DNA of 25,769 nucleotides from JBASTI01 sp964374025 (GTDB taxonomy: Bacteria > Patescibacteriota > Minisyncoccia > Spechtbacterales > HO2-43-30): the NCBI GenBank assembly GCA_964374025.1, contig CAYJWU010000009.1, forward strand, positions 1 through 25,769, given 5' to 3'. A model generated the notes under the pieces. That model made no database searches. It was not told the DNA's origin and saw only the letters and a list, made by a program, of their open reading frames with translations. Positions 13,263-18,904 of this stretch are shown in pieces (position 1 is the stretch's first letter; each line of letters opens with the position of its first letter). A program made the position numbers and the translations under genes.

Positions 13263-13554
13263 GGTGCCCTGTGCCCTAAACCAGAATCGCTTACGCGATA
13301 CGATTCAGGGCTACAGGNNNNNNNNNNNNNNNNNNNNNNNNNNNNNNNNNNNNNNNNNNNNNNNNNNNNNNNNNNNNNNNNNNNNNNNNNNNNNNNNNNN
13401 NNNNNNNNNNNNNNNNNCGATTCAGGGCTACAGGGCACCGTGTCCCGCTTTGCGGGACTCTGGTGCCCTGTGCCCTAAACCAGAATCGCTTACGCGATAC
13501 GATTCAGGGCTACAGGGCACCGTGTCCCGCTTTGCGGGACTCTGGTGCCCTGTG
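13263..13554. repeat. 82-bp tandem palindrome array, interrupted by a gap
   Basis: The segment starting CGATTCAGGG recurs at 13301, 13418 and 13500; the last two are 82 bp apart. Each unit has a 60-nt hairpin (13462-13521): GGTGCCCTGT/ACAGGGCACC plus GCCCT/AGGGC with one bulged T, and ATCGC/GCGAT inside. Between units is TCCCGC-TTT-GCGGGA (13443-13457, 13525-13539), a member of the 6-3-6 family. The inner part resembles family A (AACCAGA before, CGATTC or CGGTTC after the loop). The copy number is unknown because the assembly broke here. Confidence 0.9.
13318..13417. other. assembly gap (100 N)
   Basis: Exactly 100 N, the conventional placeholder, lying inside the tandem array. The 117-bp distance between flanking repeat copies is therefore not meaningful. 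Confidence 0.98.
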
Positions 13555-13622
13555 GATAACTTGTAGTTGACAGGATATTTGTTGTGGGATAAAATGGTAA
13601 GTAGATACTATTATGTGGATAA
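13551..13622 (+). promoter_or_regulatory. two perfect DnaA-box 9-mers flanking the mraZ promoter
   Basis: TGTGGATAA (reverse complement of TTATCCACA) occurs at 13551-13559 and 13614-13622, same orientation, on either side of the promoter. A third copy, at 16682-16690, lies in ftsI coding sequence. About 0.2 copies are expected by chance on both strands of this window. Confidence 0.5.
13567..13595 (+). promoter_or_regulatory. mraZ promoter with possible MraZ operator
   Basis: TTGACA (13567-13572), 17 bp, TAAAAT (13590-13595). TGGGA (13585-13589) and TGGTA (13595-13599), 10 bp apart across the -10 box, resemble the spaced TGGGN repeats that MraZ binds in other bacteria. A further pair, TGGAT and TGGGA, lies at 13616-13620 and 13626-13630. 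Confidence 0.75.
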
Positions 13623-13643
13623 TTATGGGAGGAGACAAGGGGC

Positions 13644-14075
13644 ATGTTTATTGGCGAATACTCGCATACAATTGATGAAAAACGGCGACTTGCGATTCCT
13701 TCAAAATTCCGAAAAGAACTTGGTAAAAACGCGGTTATAACACGCGGTCTTGATAATTGCCTTTTTGTTTTTCCCGCGAAGGAATGGAGCGCCCTTGCTC
13801 AGAAATTGGGAACTCTTCCATTGGGGCAGAGCGACGCCAGGGGTTTTATACGGCTTATGCTTGCCGGCGCCATGGATGTTTACATAGATGGCTTGGGAAG
13901 AATCCTTGTGCCTGATTATCTAAAAAAATACGCGTCATTAAAAAAGCAAGTAATAATCACCGGCGTGTTTAATCGCCTGGAAGTTTGGGATGAAGTATTG
14001 TGGCGATCCTACAAATTACGCAGCGAAAAGGAAATAGGAAATATGGCGGAGCGCTTGGGGGAATTGGGAGTTTAA
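13644..14075 (+). CDS. mraZ: division/cell-wall cluster regulator MraZ
   Basis: MraZ is a ring-forming DNA-binding protein that represses its own division and cell-wall operon in several bacteria. Two SpoVT/AbrB-type half-folds are visible: YSHTIDEKRRLAIPSKFR (6-23) and GLGRILVPDYLKKYASLKK (near 82-100), each with the basic RxxIP or RILVP element. The length of 143 aa is standard. GGAGG lies about 8 nt before the ATG, and GTG or ATG alternatives upstream are not better. rsmH follows after 2 nt. The promoter, overlapping TGGGN-like repeats and DnaA boxes upstream suggest tight control of this operon. Confidence 0.94.
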   Translation: MFIGEYSHTIDEKRRLAIPSKFRKELGKNAVITRGLDNCLFVFPAKEWSALAQKLGTLPLGQSDARGFIRLMLAGAMDVYIDGLGRILVPDYLKKYASLKKQVIITGVFNRLEVWDEVLWRSYKLRSEKEIGNMAERLGELGV

Positions 14076-14077
14076 CC

Positions 14078-15004
14078 ATGCATATTCCTGTTCTTCTAAA
14101 TGAAATTTTGGAGTATCTGGATCCAAAGCCAAATGATAATTTTATAGACTGCACCATCGGGGAAGGCGGACACGCGTTCGCGATCCACAAGCTCATAGCG
14201 CCAAACGGCAAGGTGCTTGGGATAGACAGGGACGCTGATATGGTAGAGCGTTTGCGCGAGCGAGTCCGCGTTATGGGTATGAGTGATAGATTTATTGTTC
14301 ATCACGGAAATTTTTCGGACCTCGCCGATATAGCAAAAGGATACAAATTCGCGCAGGTTCAAGGCATATTATTTGATTTCGGCATGTCGTCTTGGCAGTT
14401 GGAAGAGAGCGGAGCAGGATTTTCTTTTCAAAATATTGAACCGCTCGATATGAGGTTTGACAGGACCAGAGATACCGAAACCGCGGCCGCCATTCTAAAT
14501 TCCTGGCCGGAAGAAAGTATAAGGCGCGTAATTTACGAGTTTGGAGAAGAGAGATATGCCCGCCGCATCGCGAGGGCAATAGTGATGTCGCGGAAGAGGG
14601 GCCGTATTATGACAACCGATCAGCTTGCGGCAATTATCTTAAGGGCAGTGCCTCGCGGGAGAGGAAAAATTCATTCTGCGACGCGTACGTTTCAGGCATT
14701 GCGCATAGCGGTAAACAGCGAATTAGAAAATTTAGAAAAAGGCATAAACGAAGCTATTAATCTTCTGTCTTCCCGCGGGCGAATCGCGGCAGTATCATTT
14801 CATTCGCTTGAAGACAGGAGAGTAAAGACTATTTTTAAGGAATATGAAGGAGGCCCTCCTTCGCGTAAAGCTTCGGAGGGTAAAAGATCACCTAGCGGGG
14901 TTTTAAAAATCATTACGAAGAAACCCGTTGTGCCGTTGCCCGAGGAAGTAAGGGGAAATCCCCGGGCAAGAAGCGCCAAGCTGCGCATAGCAGAGAAAAT
15001 TTAA
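14078..15004 (+). CDS. rsmH: 16S rRNA (cytosine-1402-N4)-methyltransferase
   Basis: RsmH methylates N4 of C1402 in 16S rRNA using SAM. The start at 14078 (MHIPVLLNEILEYLDPKP) is the family's usual beginning; a longer frame from 14000 would overlap mraZ. The SAM site is DCTIGEGGHA (25-34) with DRD near 52, then FDFGMSSWQLE, and TFQALRIAVNSELENLEKGI, all family marks. The length of 308 aa is normal. A short insertion-like stretch near residue 257-270 (EGGPPSRKASEGKR) is encoded by palindromes at 14846-14880 where many homologues have a Cys-containing loop. It is in the operon mraZ-rsmH-ftsL-ftsI. Confidence 0.95.
   Translation: MHIPVLLNEILEYLDPKPNDNFIDCTIGEGGHAFAIHKLIAPNGKVLGIDRDADMVERLRERVRVMGMSDRFIVHHGNFSDLADIAKGYKFAQVQGILFDFGMSSWQLEESGAGFSFQNIEPLDMRFDRTRDTETAAAILNSWPEESIRRVIYEFGEERYARRIARAIVMSRKRGRIMTTDQLAAIILRAVPRGRGKIHSATRTFQALRIAVNSELENLEKGINEAINLLSSRGRIAAVSFHSLEDRRVKTIFKEYEGGPPSRKASEGKRSPSGVLKIITKKPVVPLPEEVRGNPRARSAKLRIAEKI
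14846..14880. repeat. overlapping palindromes inside rsmH
   Basis: GAAGGAGG-C-CCTCCTTC (14846-14862) is a perfect 17-bp palindrome. CCCTCC (14854-14859) also pairs with GGAGGG (14875-14880). The encoded loop is Gly/Pro/Ser-rich and lies in a variable region. Confidence 0.65.
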
Positions 15005-15009
15005 AAAAT

Positions 15010-15315
15010 ATGGGGGAAAAAAAGAAAACAAAAATAGGTGTTTTGCATATCGTTTTACTTTGTTCAATATTTGTCTTGCTTGGCTTCTATCTTTTTGGCG
15101 TGAATAGCATACTTAAAGAACAATTTGCGCTGGAGAAAACAGCGCGATACGCCAGTGAGCTTAAAAGCAAGAATGAGAATCTTAGAAATTTAGCATACGA
15201 AGTTCAATCTCTCGAGAATCTGGGCAATTTAAGCCGCGCGCTTGATTTAGAAGCGGTAGGACATGTATCGTATATTGCGGTTCAGTCGCGTTCTCCGCTT
15301 GTAGCGGGCAACTAA
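15010..15315 (+). CDS. ftsL: FtsL-like division protein
   Basis: This 101-aa protein has a basic N-terminus (MGEKKKTKIG), one membrane helix (about 11-30), and a following heptad-like coiled coil (about 33-75), the plan of FtsL/DivIC-type septum proteins. Such proteins show little sequence identity, so the call rests on topology and on position: it starts 5 nt after rsmH and precedes the division transpeptidase gene, exactly where ftsL lies in other dcw clusters. FtsL forms a complex with FtsB and FtsQ and activates FtsI-FtsW. There is no clear Shine-Dalgarno sequence; translation is probably coupled to rsmH. Confidence 0.8.
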   Translation: MGEKKKTKIGVLHIVLLCSIFVLLGFYLFGVNSILKEQFALEKTARYASELKSKNENLRNLAYEVQSLENLGNLSRALDLEAVGHVSYIAVQSRSPLVAGN

Positions 15316-15332
15316 AATGATAAAATGATAAG

Positions 15333-16967
15333 GTGAAACATTGGCGAATATATTTTGCTTTTTTCCTTGTATTAATAGCGGGCCTTGGAATCACGGTCCG
15401 CATATTTTATATTCAGATTGTAAAAAACGGCTATTATAGCGCGCTAGCCAGAGGCCAGTATGTTGACTACGCAGAGTACACACCTCCCCGAGGCAATATT
15501 TTTTTTCAGGACAAGTTCAGCGCTTTGGCAGGCGGAGCAGAGGCCGGTCTGTATCTTGCCGCGACAAACAAGGATTGGCCGCTGCTCTACGCGGTGCCGA
15601 AAGAAATAGACGATCCAACACTTGCCGCATCCGCGATTGCCTCTATTTTGTACGAAGAAGAGGCGCGCGCTCTTGGCGAAAAAAATATATATCAAAGAAT
15701 CAGTGATAAAGACGACCCCTATGAGCCGATTGCGCGTAAAATTGAAAATGGCAAAGTTGATGCAATAAAAGCGCTTGAACTCAAGGGGATTTATGTAAAA
15801 GATGAAAATCTGCGTCATTACCCGCAAGGGGATTTAGCGGCTCACGCTTTGGGCTTTGTCGGGTATAGGGGAAATGAACGAGTTGGGCAATATGGCGTGG
15901 AGGGGTTTTATGATGAGGCGCTTCGGGGCGGCGGAAAAGACCTGATTCTTTCAATGGATTATAACATCCAGTTTATGCTGGAGCGGATTTTAAAAGATGC
16001 AAAAGATAAATTATCCGCAGAGGGAGCATCCGCGATAATTATTGATCCAAAAAATGGCGAGGTGTTGGCCCTTGCGGCGGTAAATTCGTTTGATCCAAAT
16101 AATTATTCTGAAGTTGACAACATCGATATTTTTCTTAACGATGTCGTTCAAAAGATATTTGAGCCCGGTTCCATATTTAAGCCGTTCACCGCGGCCGCGG
16201 CTCTTAATGAGGGCGCGGTAAGCCCGAATACGGAGTATGAAGACAAGGGATATGTGAAGATCGGCGCCTACACAATACGCAACGCCAATGAGAAAAAATA
16301 CGGCGCGCAAAATATGACAAGTGTTTTGGATCTTTCCATAAACACCGGCGCCGTTTTTATGGAAAGCGCGATTGGACATGACAAATTTCGCGATTACATA
16401 AAACAATTTGGTTTCGGCGAAAGAACCGGCATTGATTTGCAGGGCGAGGTTGCGGGAGACGTCGTGAATTTATTAAAAACATCGCGGGATATAAATTTCG
16501 CGACCGCTTCATTCGGCCAAGGTATCGCGGTTACGCCCATTCAGCTTGTCACCGCGTTTTCCGCGTTTGCCAATGGCGGCAAGATGGTGAAGCCCCATGT
16601 AAGGCAAGGTTCGACGGAGATATTGGGAAGTCCGATATCCAGCAAGACCGCGGCCCAAATTACTTCTATGCTTGTGAGTGTTGTGGATAATGGTTATAGC
16701 AAGAAAGCAAAAGTGAAGGGATATAAGGTGGCCGGAAAAACCGGCACAGCCCAAGTGCCCAAAGAAGACGGCAGGGGGTATCAAGAAGATAAAACGATAC
16801 ATTCATTCGTCGGATACGCGCCTGCCTATAATCCTAAGTTCCTCGCGCTCATAAAAGTGGATAATCCCCAAGGCTTCAATTTCGCGTCCGACTCCGTCGC
16901 CCCGTTGTTTTCTAAGATCGCGGAGTATATAATCAACTACTACGAAATACCTCCCGATGCTTACTAG
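15333..16967 (+). CDS. ftsI: division-specific peptidoglycan transpeptidase (PBP2b/FtsI class B)
   Basis: FtsI cross-links septal peptidoglycan. It has an N-terminal membrane anchor (about 5-28), a dimerisation domain with PPRGNIF (51-57), and a transpeptidase domain with all three motifs: SIFK (S280, K283), SIN (335-337) and KTG (469-471). The length of 544 aa is typical. The start is GTG at 15333; no ATG in frame precedes it and no ribosome site is seen. TTGTAG-16 bp-TAAAAT (15299-15326) would put a transcript start at the GTG, a possible internal leaderless promoter of low certainty. It ends the dcw-type operon; mraY, murE and ftsW, common next genes, are absent. Confidence 0.94.
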   Translation: MKHWRIYFAFFLVLIAGLGITVRIFYIQIVKNGYYSALARGQYVDYAEYTPPRGNIFFQDKFSALAGGAEAGLYLAATNKDWPLLYAVPKEIDDPTLAASAIASILYEEEARALGEKNIYQRISDKDDPYEPIARKIENGKVDAIKALELKGIYVKDENLRHYPQGDLAAHALGFVGYRGNERVGQYGVEGFYDEALRGGGKDLILSMDYNIQFMLERILKDAKDKLSAEGASAIIIDPKNGEVLALAAVNSFDPNNYSEVDNIDIFLNDVVQKIFEPGSIFKPFTAAAALNEGAVSPNTEYEDKGYVKIGAYTIRNANEKKYGAQNMTSVLDLSINTGAVFMESAIGHDKFRDYIKQFGFGERTGIDLQGEVAGDVVNLLKTSRDINFATASFGQGIAVTPIQLVTAFSAFANGGKMVKPHVRQGSTEILGSPISSKTAAQITSMLVSVVDNGYSKKAKVKGYKVAGKTGTAQVPKEDGRGYQEDKTIHSFVGYAPAYNPKFLALIKVDNPQGFNFASDSVAPLFSKIAEYIINYYEIPPDAY

Positions 16968-16985
16968 AGCGCTAGGGGCGTCCCG

Positions 16986-17054
16986 TTTGGCTCCATAGAG
17001 CCAAAGTAAGTAGTCGTGAATCTAAAAATGGCTTATACGAGCCATTTTTAGATT
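16986..17054 (+). terminator. two hairpins after ftsI, probable terminators
   Basis: TTTGGCTC/GAGCCAAA (16986-16993/16998-17005) and a perfect 15-bp stem 17019-17033/17040-17054 whose arms contain A5 and T5 runs, so the second could stop transcription from either side. Confidence 0.7.
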
Positions 17055-17083
17055 GCCGATAACATTAAAATTCCTCCCAGCTA

Positions 17084-17112
17084 TTGACAAACTTTATTAA
17101 AGGTGGTATAAT
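17084..17112 (+). promoter_or_regulatory. perfect consensus promoter
   Basis: TTGACA (17084-17089), exactly 17 bp, TATAAT (17107-17112). It is the strongest promoter in the window. The expected start near 17119 is followed by a 13-bp tandem duplication (17125-17137, 17138-17150). Confidence 0.9.
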
Positions 17113-17152
17113 GGTGGTATCGAATAATAAGAGAGTTTAATAAGAGAGTACT

Positions 17153-17359
17153 TTGAATCAAATAATAGAGAAGAGACGACAAGCTCAAGTCGAAAAAAAG
17201 AGCAACAAGACGGTTGAGAAATCTCTTCTCTGGGAAATGCAGCACCCGAGAAAAGATTTCCCAACCGTTATTTTGTTCAGGGACAAGGAGGGAGGAGAGA
17301 GCCCCACTACGCTCCTTACGGAGCTACGAGGGGTAAATTATAAGATGGGTAGGCATTAA
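17153..17359 (+). CDS. possible small protein, 68 aa (TTG start)
   Basis: A TTG at 17153 opens a 68-codon frame, basic at first (EKRRQAQVEKKSNKTVEK) and ending MGRH. No ribosome site lies at the right distance. The frame runs through two strong RNA stems (17210-17268, 17302-17333), so codon content may be set by RNA structure. The same words AGTACTTTGA precede a second TTG at 17493, which argues for a repeated feature rather than for coding. I list it only as a possibility. Confidence 0.25.
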   Translation: MNQIIEKRRQAQVEKKSNKTVEKSLLWEMQHPRKDFPTVILFRDKEGGESPTTLLTELRGVNYKMGRH

Positions 17360-17501
17360 ATAATACATTATTGGCCTCACCTACATCTTATACAATCATC
17401 CTCCGTCCTTGGCCCTCGAAGCAGTACGCGGAGTGGGCCTTCTCTCTGAAAACAGAGAGAAAAGAGAAGAGAGTATAAGGAGGTGTAGTACTTTGAAATC
17501 A

Positions 17502-17554
17502 CTCCGGGACGGTAATGAGTTTACGAATAGCGTAATTTCATTACCGTTCCGGAG
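17502..17554 (+). promoter_or_regulatory. large hairpin upstream of the 59-aa gene
   Basis: Bases 17502-17518 pair with 17538-17554 over 17 bp with one G-U; TTACG/CGTAA (17521-17525/17531-17535) pairs within. It lies between the AAGGAGG at 17477-17483 and the ATG at 17590. Confidence 0.8.
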
Positions 17555-17589
17555 GCAGAGGAGCGGAATTTTAAATAGGGGGCCCGGAG

Positions 17590-17769
17590 ATGAAATTCTA
17601 TATTGTACACAGGTCGGGCTACCCGGACAGGATAGTGTCCGAGGAGCAGATTGTCGAGATTTCCGCCGCCGAACTGGCGGCGGAACTGCTGGGGGCGAAT
17701 CCCCCAGAGATTACGGGCGAGCTCACGAAGGAGCTCGTACAAGAACTCGTGAGGATTGCTTCCTCGTGA
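17590..17769 (+). CDS. possible small protein, 59 aa
   Basis: ATG at 17590, preceded by CCGGAG, to TGA at 17767-17769. The product begins MKFYIVHRSGYPDRI and continues as a Leu/Glu/Ala-rich amphipathic helix (ISAAELAAELL, then TGELTKELVQELVRIA). It looks protein-like, unlike the overlapping 119-codon TTG frame (17493-17852), which is full of Gly, Arg and Pro. Three of the RNA stems (17661, 17689, 17718) lie in it, so structure and coding overlap. I do not recognise a family. It is the best coding candidate within the hairpin-rich transcript. Confidence 0.5.
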   Translation: MKFYIVHRSGYPDRIVSEEQIVEISAAELAAELLGANPPEITGELTKELVQELVRIASS

Positions 17770-17851
17770 GTTCTAAGCCCCCAGCCGACGGGGGCGACAA
17801 CAGAGATCCGATCGGCAGAAATTCTTTCTGGCTCTCTTATATAGGGTTTTA

Positions 17852-17887
17852 GGGGAGGGGCAGACGGGCAATCGTTTGACCCTCCCC
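17852..17887 (+). terminator. GC-rich end hairpin
   Basis: GGGGAGGG (17852-17859) pairs with CCCTCCCC (17880-17887). No T-run follows, so termination is uncertain. Confidence 0.4.
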
Positions 17888-17904
17888 ACTTCCACCGAAT
17901 TTCT

Positions 17905-17928
17905 CACCCTGAGCATAGTCGAAGGGTG
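17905..17928. repeat. short palindromic repeat
   Basis: CACCCT (17905-17910) and AGGGTG (17923-17928) enclose GAGCATAGTCGA. Closely similar sequences are familiar as dispersed palindromes in many bacterial genomes. It lies between the hairpin-rich transcript and the toxin gene. Confidence 0.6.
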
Positions 17929-17960
17929 GGGGATTCAGAGGAGGGATTGTACGTTAAAAA

Positions 17961-18212
17961 CTAAGACTTCTTGTAATGTTTTGTAATCTTAAATACTTCA
18001 GCCTTCCTGTTGGAAAGAAAAAAGAGCGCTCGATATTTCTTATCGAGCCGGAACGAGTAAATTCCGCGCCACCGAGGTTCGAGAAGTTCAACATGAAGCG
18101 AAGGATGACGGATATTTTTTTCGAAAAAGGTTTGTGCTTTTTTCCATTTTGCTTCTATGTTGTGCTCGTGAAGAAAAGCCTTAAGATCTTTTCGAAGCGG
18201 ACTTAATTCCAT
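17961..18212 (-). CDS. RelE/ParE-family toxin
   Basis: The product is a small basic protein of 83 aa from the chosen ATG at 18212 (MELSPLRKDL). Its C-terminal part carries the family marks: HPSLHVELLEPRWRGIYSF, then RLDKKYRALFF and EVFKITKHYKK, where the basic residues and the final His/Tyr resemble those that cut mRNA on the ribosome in RelE toxins. An alternative start at 18245 would add 11 residues. The start region overlaps the antitoxin gene by 32 nt without its own ribosome site, so translation is probably coupled. It is one of only two minus-strand genes in the window and ends toward the hairpin-rich transcript. Confidence 0.8.
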   Translation of the reverse strand: MELSPLRKDLKAFLHEHNIEAKWKKAQTFFEKNIRHPSLHVELLEPRWRGIYSFRLDKKYRALFFLSNRKAEVFKITKHYKKS

Positions 18213-18426
18213 GGGATTTTGCGTAGGACGACTTTCGAAGGCCATCTTCCAAATCAACGAGAAACTTTTCGCTGTACAGATTAGTCTTTCGAAAATCCTC
18301 TACCACATCTTTAACGGGTTCTTGAATAGCGGTTTGAAAGAATTGTACGCTAAACCTACGGTAAGCTTCCGCTTCACGCTTGAGACGAGTATATTCAGCT
18401 TTAGGAATTGTCACTCGAACTGCCAT
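18181..18426 (-). CDS. antitoxin of the RelE-type pair
   Basis: An 81-aa protein that starts at 18426 (MAVRVTIPKAEYTRLKREAE). A short basic strand followed by helices suggests a ribbon-helix-helix or Phd-like DNA-binding start, and the charged C-terminal half would wrap the toxin, as is usual for type II antitoxins. An upstream start at 18471 is less likely because the promoter lies inside that extension: TTGACT and TATACT end 6 nt before the ATG at 18426. The order antitoxin-toxin, with a 32-nt overlap, is typical. Autorepression is expected from the family. Confidence 0.72.
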   Translation of the reverse strand: MAVRVTIPKAEYTRLKREAEAYRRFSVQFFQTAIQEPVKDVVEDFRKTNLYSEKFLVDLEDGLRKSSYAKSHGIKSASKRS

Positions 18427-18432
18427 ACTTGC

Positions 18433-18461
18433 AGTATACAAAAGAGTGCAGAACGAGTCAA
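18433..18461 (-). promoter_or_regulatory. antitoxin promoter, leaderless geometry
   Basis: On the minus strand TTGACT (18461-18456), 17 bp, TATACT (18438-18433), then 6 nt to the ATG at 18426. The expected start coincides with the start codon. Confidence 0.8.
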
Positions 18462-18544
18462 TGCTCCTCATACTTCAGCCGTTCAGCAAACAATGCTGGA
18501 AGACTGAAAAATGGGTAGCGCCTTGAACGACATACTTTCAGAGC

Positions 18545-18593
18545 GGCAGGTACAATTCTATACCTGCCAGCTAGGTACCGACTGGTACCTAGC
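18545..18593. repeat. two adjacent hairpins
   Basis: GGCAGGTA/TACCTGCC (18545-18552/18561-18568) and GCTAGGTACC/GGTACCTAGC (18570-18579/18584-18593, loop GACT). They lie between the antitoxin promoter and the ncRNA. No gene is visible in 18472-18660. Confidence 0.8.
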
Positions 18594-18624
18594 GGCGAAA
18601 TGGACATTAGTTGCAGTGATTTTA

Positions 18625-18659
18625 TTTACCATTTCAATGCGATCGTCTTAAAATGGTAA
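18625..18659 (+). promoter_or_regulatory. ncRNA promoter within a symmetrical operator-like repeat
   Basis: TTTACC (18625-18630), 18 bp, TAAAAT (18649-18654). TTACCATTT (18626-18634) and AAATGGTAA (18651-18659) are perfect inverted repeats whose centre coincides with the palindrome CGATCG (18640-18645). A dimeric regulator would cover both promoter boxes. Confidence 0.6.
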
Positions 18660-18660
18660 A

Positions 18661-18818
18661 AGTAATTTGTGGATTTTGATGGGCAAGCCGCTATAAGGCT
18701 GTTGAGTCAGAGGCCCTTCCGTCGCTAAAGCTATGGAGGGCAAGGAAAATTCTCTTCTCGCCCTATGCTGAATAAGCGTGGGGTTCCGTCTGGCTAACAG
18801 CCTTATGGCGGTTTTTTG
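18661..18818 (+). ncRNA. structured small RNA with a three-way junction
   Basis: The closing stem P1 pairs 18685-18703 with 18796-18814 and is followed at once by T's, so it doubles as the terminator. Inside are P2, 18713-18741 (GCCCTTCC with GGAGGGC, one bulge), and P3, CCCTATGCT/AGCGTGGGG (18761-18769/18775-18783, 9 bp with two G-U). Two G-U pairs and a bulge suggest a maintained RNA rather than a DNA palindrome. The length near 160 nt and the long closing stem recall 6S RNA, but the central bubble is not clearly matched. Promoters lie directly before and after. No open frame explains it. Confidence 0.6.
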
Positions 18819-18819
18819 T

Positions 18820-18848
18820 TTGACCAGCTTTTGTTGGCGAAGTAAAAT
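18820..18848 (+). promoter_or_regulatory. promoter of the Cys-rich/isomerase operon
   Basis: TTGACC (18820-18825), 17 bp, TAAAAT (18843-18848), right after the ncRNA terminator. The leader would be about 50 nt. TATAGT at 18889-18894, 10 nt before the ATG, is a weaker second -10 candidate. Confidence 0.65.
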
Positions 18849-18904
18849 AAAGATGTAGGCAGAATTTTCAAAGGTCGAAGTAGATATGTATAGTTGTAAC
18901 CATT

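Larger units (their letters stand above)
17119..17890 (+). ncRNA. hairpin-rich transcript of unknown class
   Basis: A series of stems follows the consensus promoter: 17210-17268 (15 bp with one mismatch, then 8 bp), 17302-17333, 17339-17392 (13 bp with a bulge), 17411-17439, 17441-17460 (8 bp), 17502-17554 (17 bp with one G-U, plus 5 bp inside), 17661-17685 (10 bp), 17689-17707 (7 bp), 17718-17737 (7 bp), 17777-17795 (6 bp) and 17852-17887 (8 bp, no T-run). Some overlap a 59-codon frame, and a Shine-Dalgarno-like AAGGAGG lies at 17477-17483. I find no tmRNA, RNase P, SRP or intron signature. It may be a structured regulatory RNA or a leader for small peptides; the 3' end is uncertain. Confidence 0.55.

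Noticed and set aside
13263..13554. CRISPR array
   Set aside because: The 82-bp units are directly adjacent with no unique spacers, and each is internally palindromic; no cas genes are present.
13174..13566. Open frames running through the N gap and repeats
   Set aside because: They span unknown bases and translated tandem repeats; not evidence of coding.
15513..15550. Extra residues in FtsI (about 62-74) as a palindromic insertion
   Set aside because: No clear inverted repeat is present in the DNA; lineage-specific loop is simpler.
17493..17852. 119-codon frame from a TTG with a perfect AAGGAGG upstream
   Set aside because: The product is dominated by Gly, Arg, Pro and Asp and follows RNA hairpins; the overlapping 59-codon frame is more protein-like. 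The AAGGAGG may still belong to a short leader peptide.
17119..17890. tmRNA, RNase P RNA, SRP RNA or group II intron
   Set aside because: No tRNA-like domain with encoded tag, no conserved RNase P core words, no SRP tetraloop motif and no domain V or reverse transcriptase.
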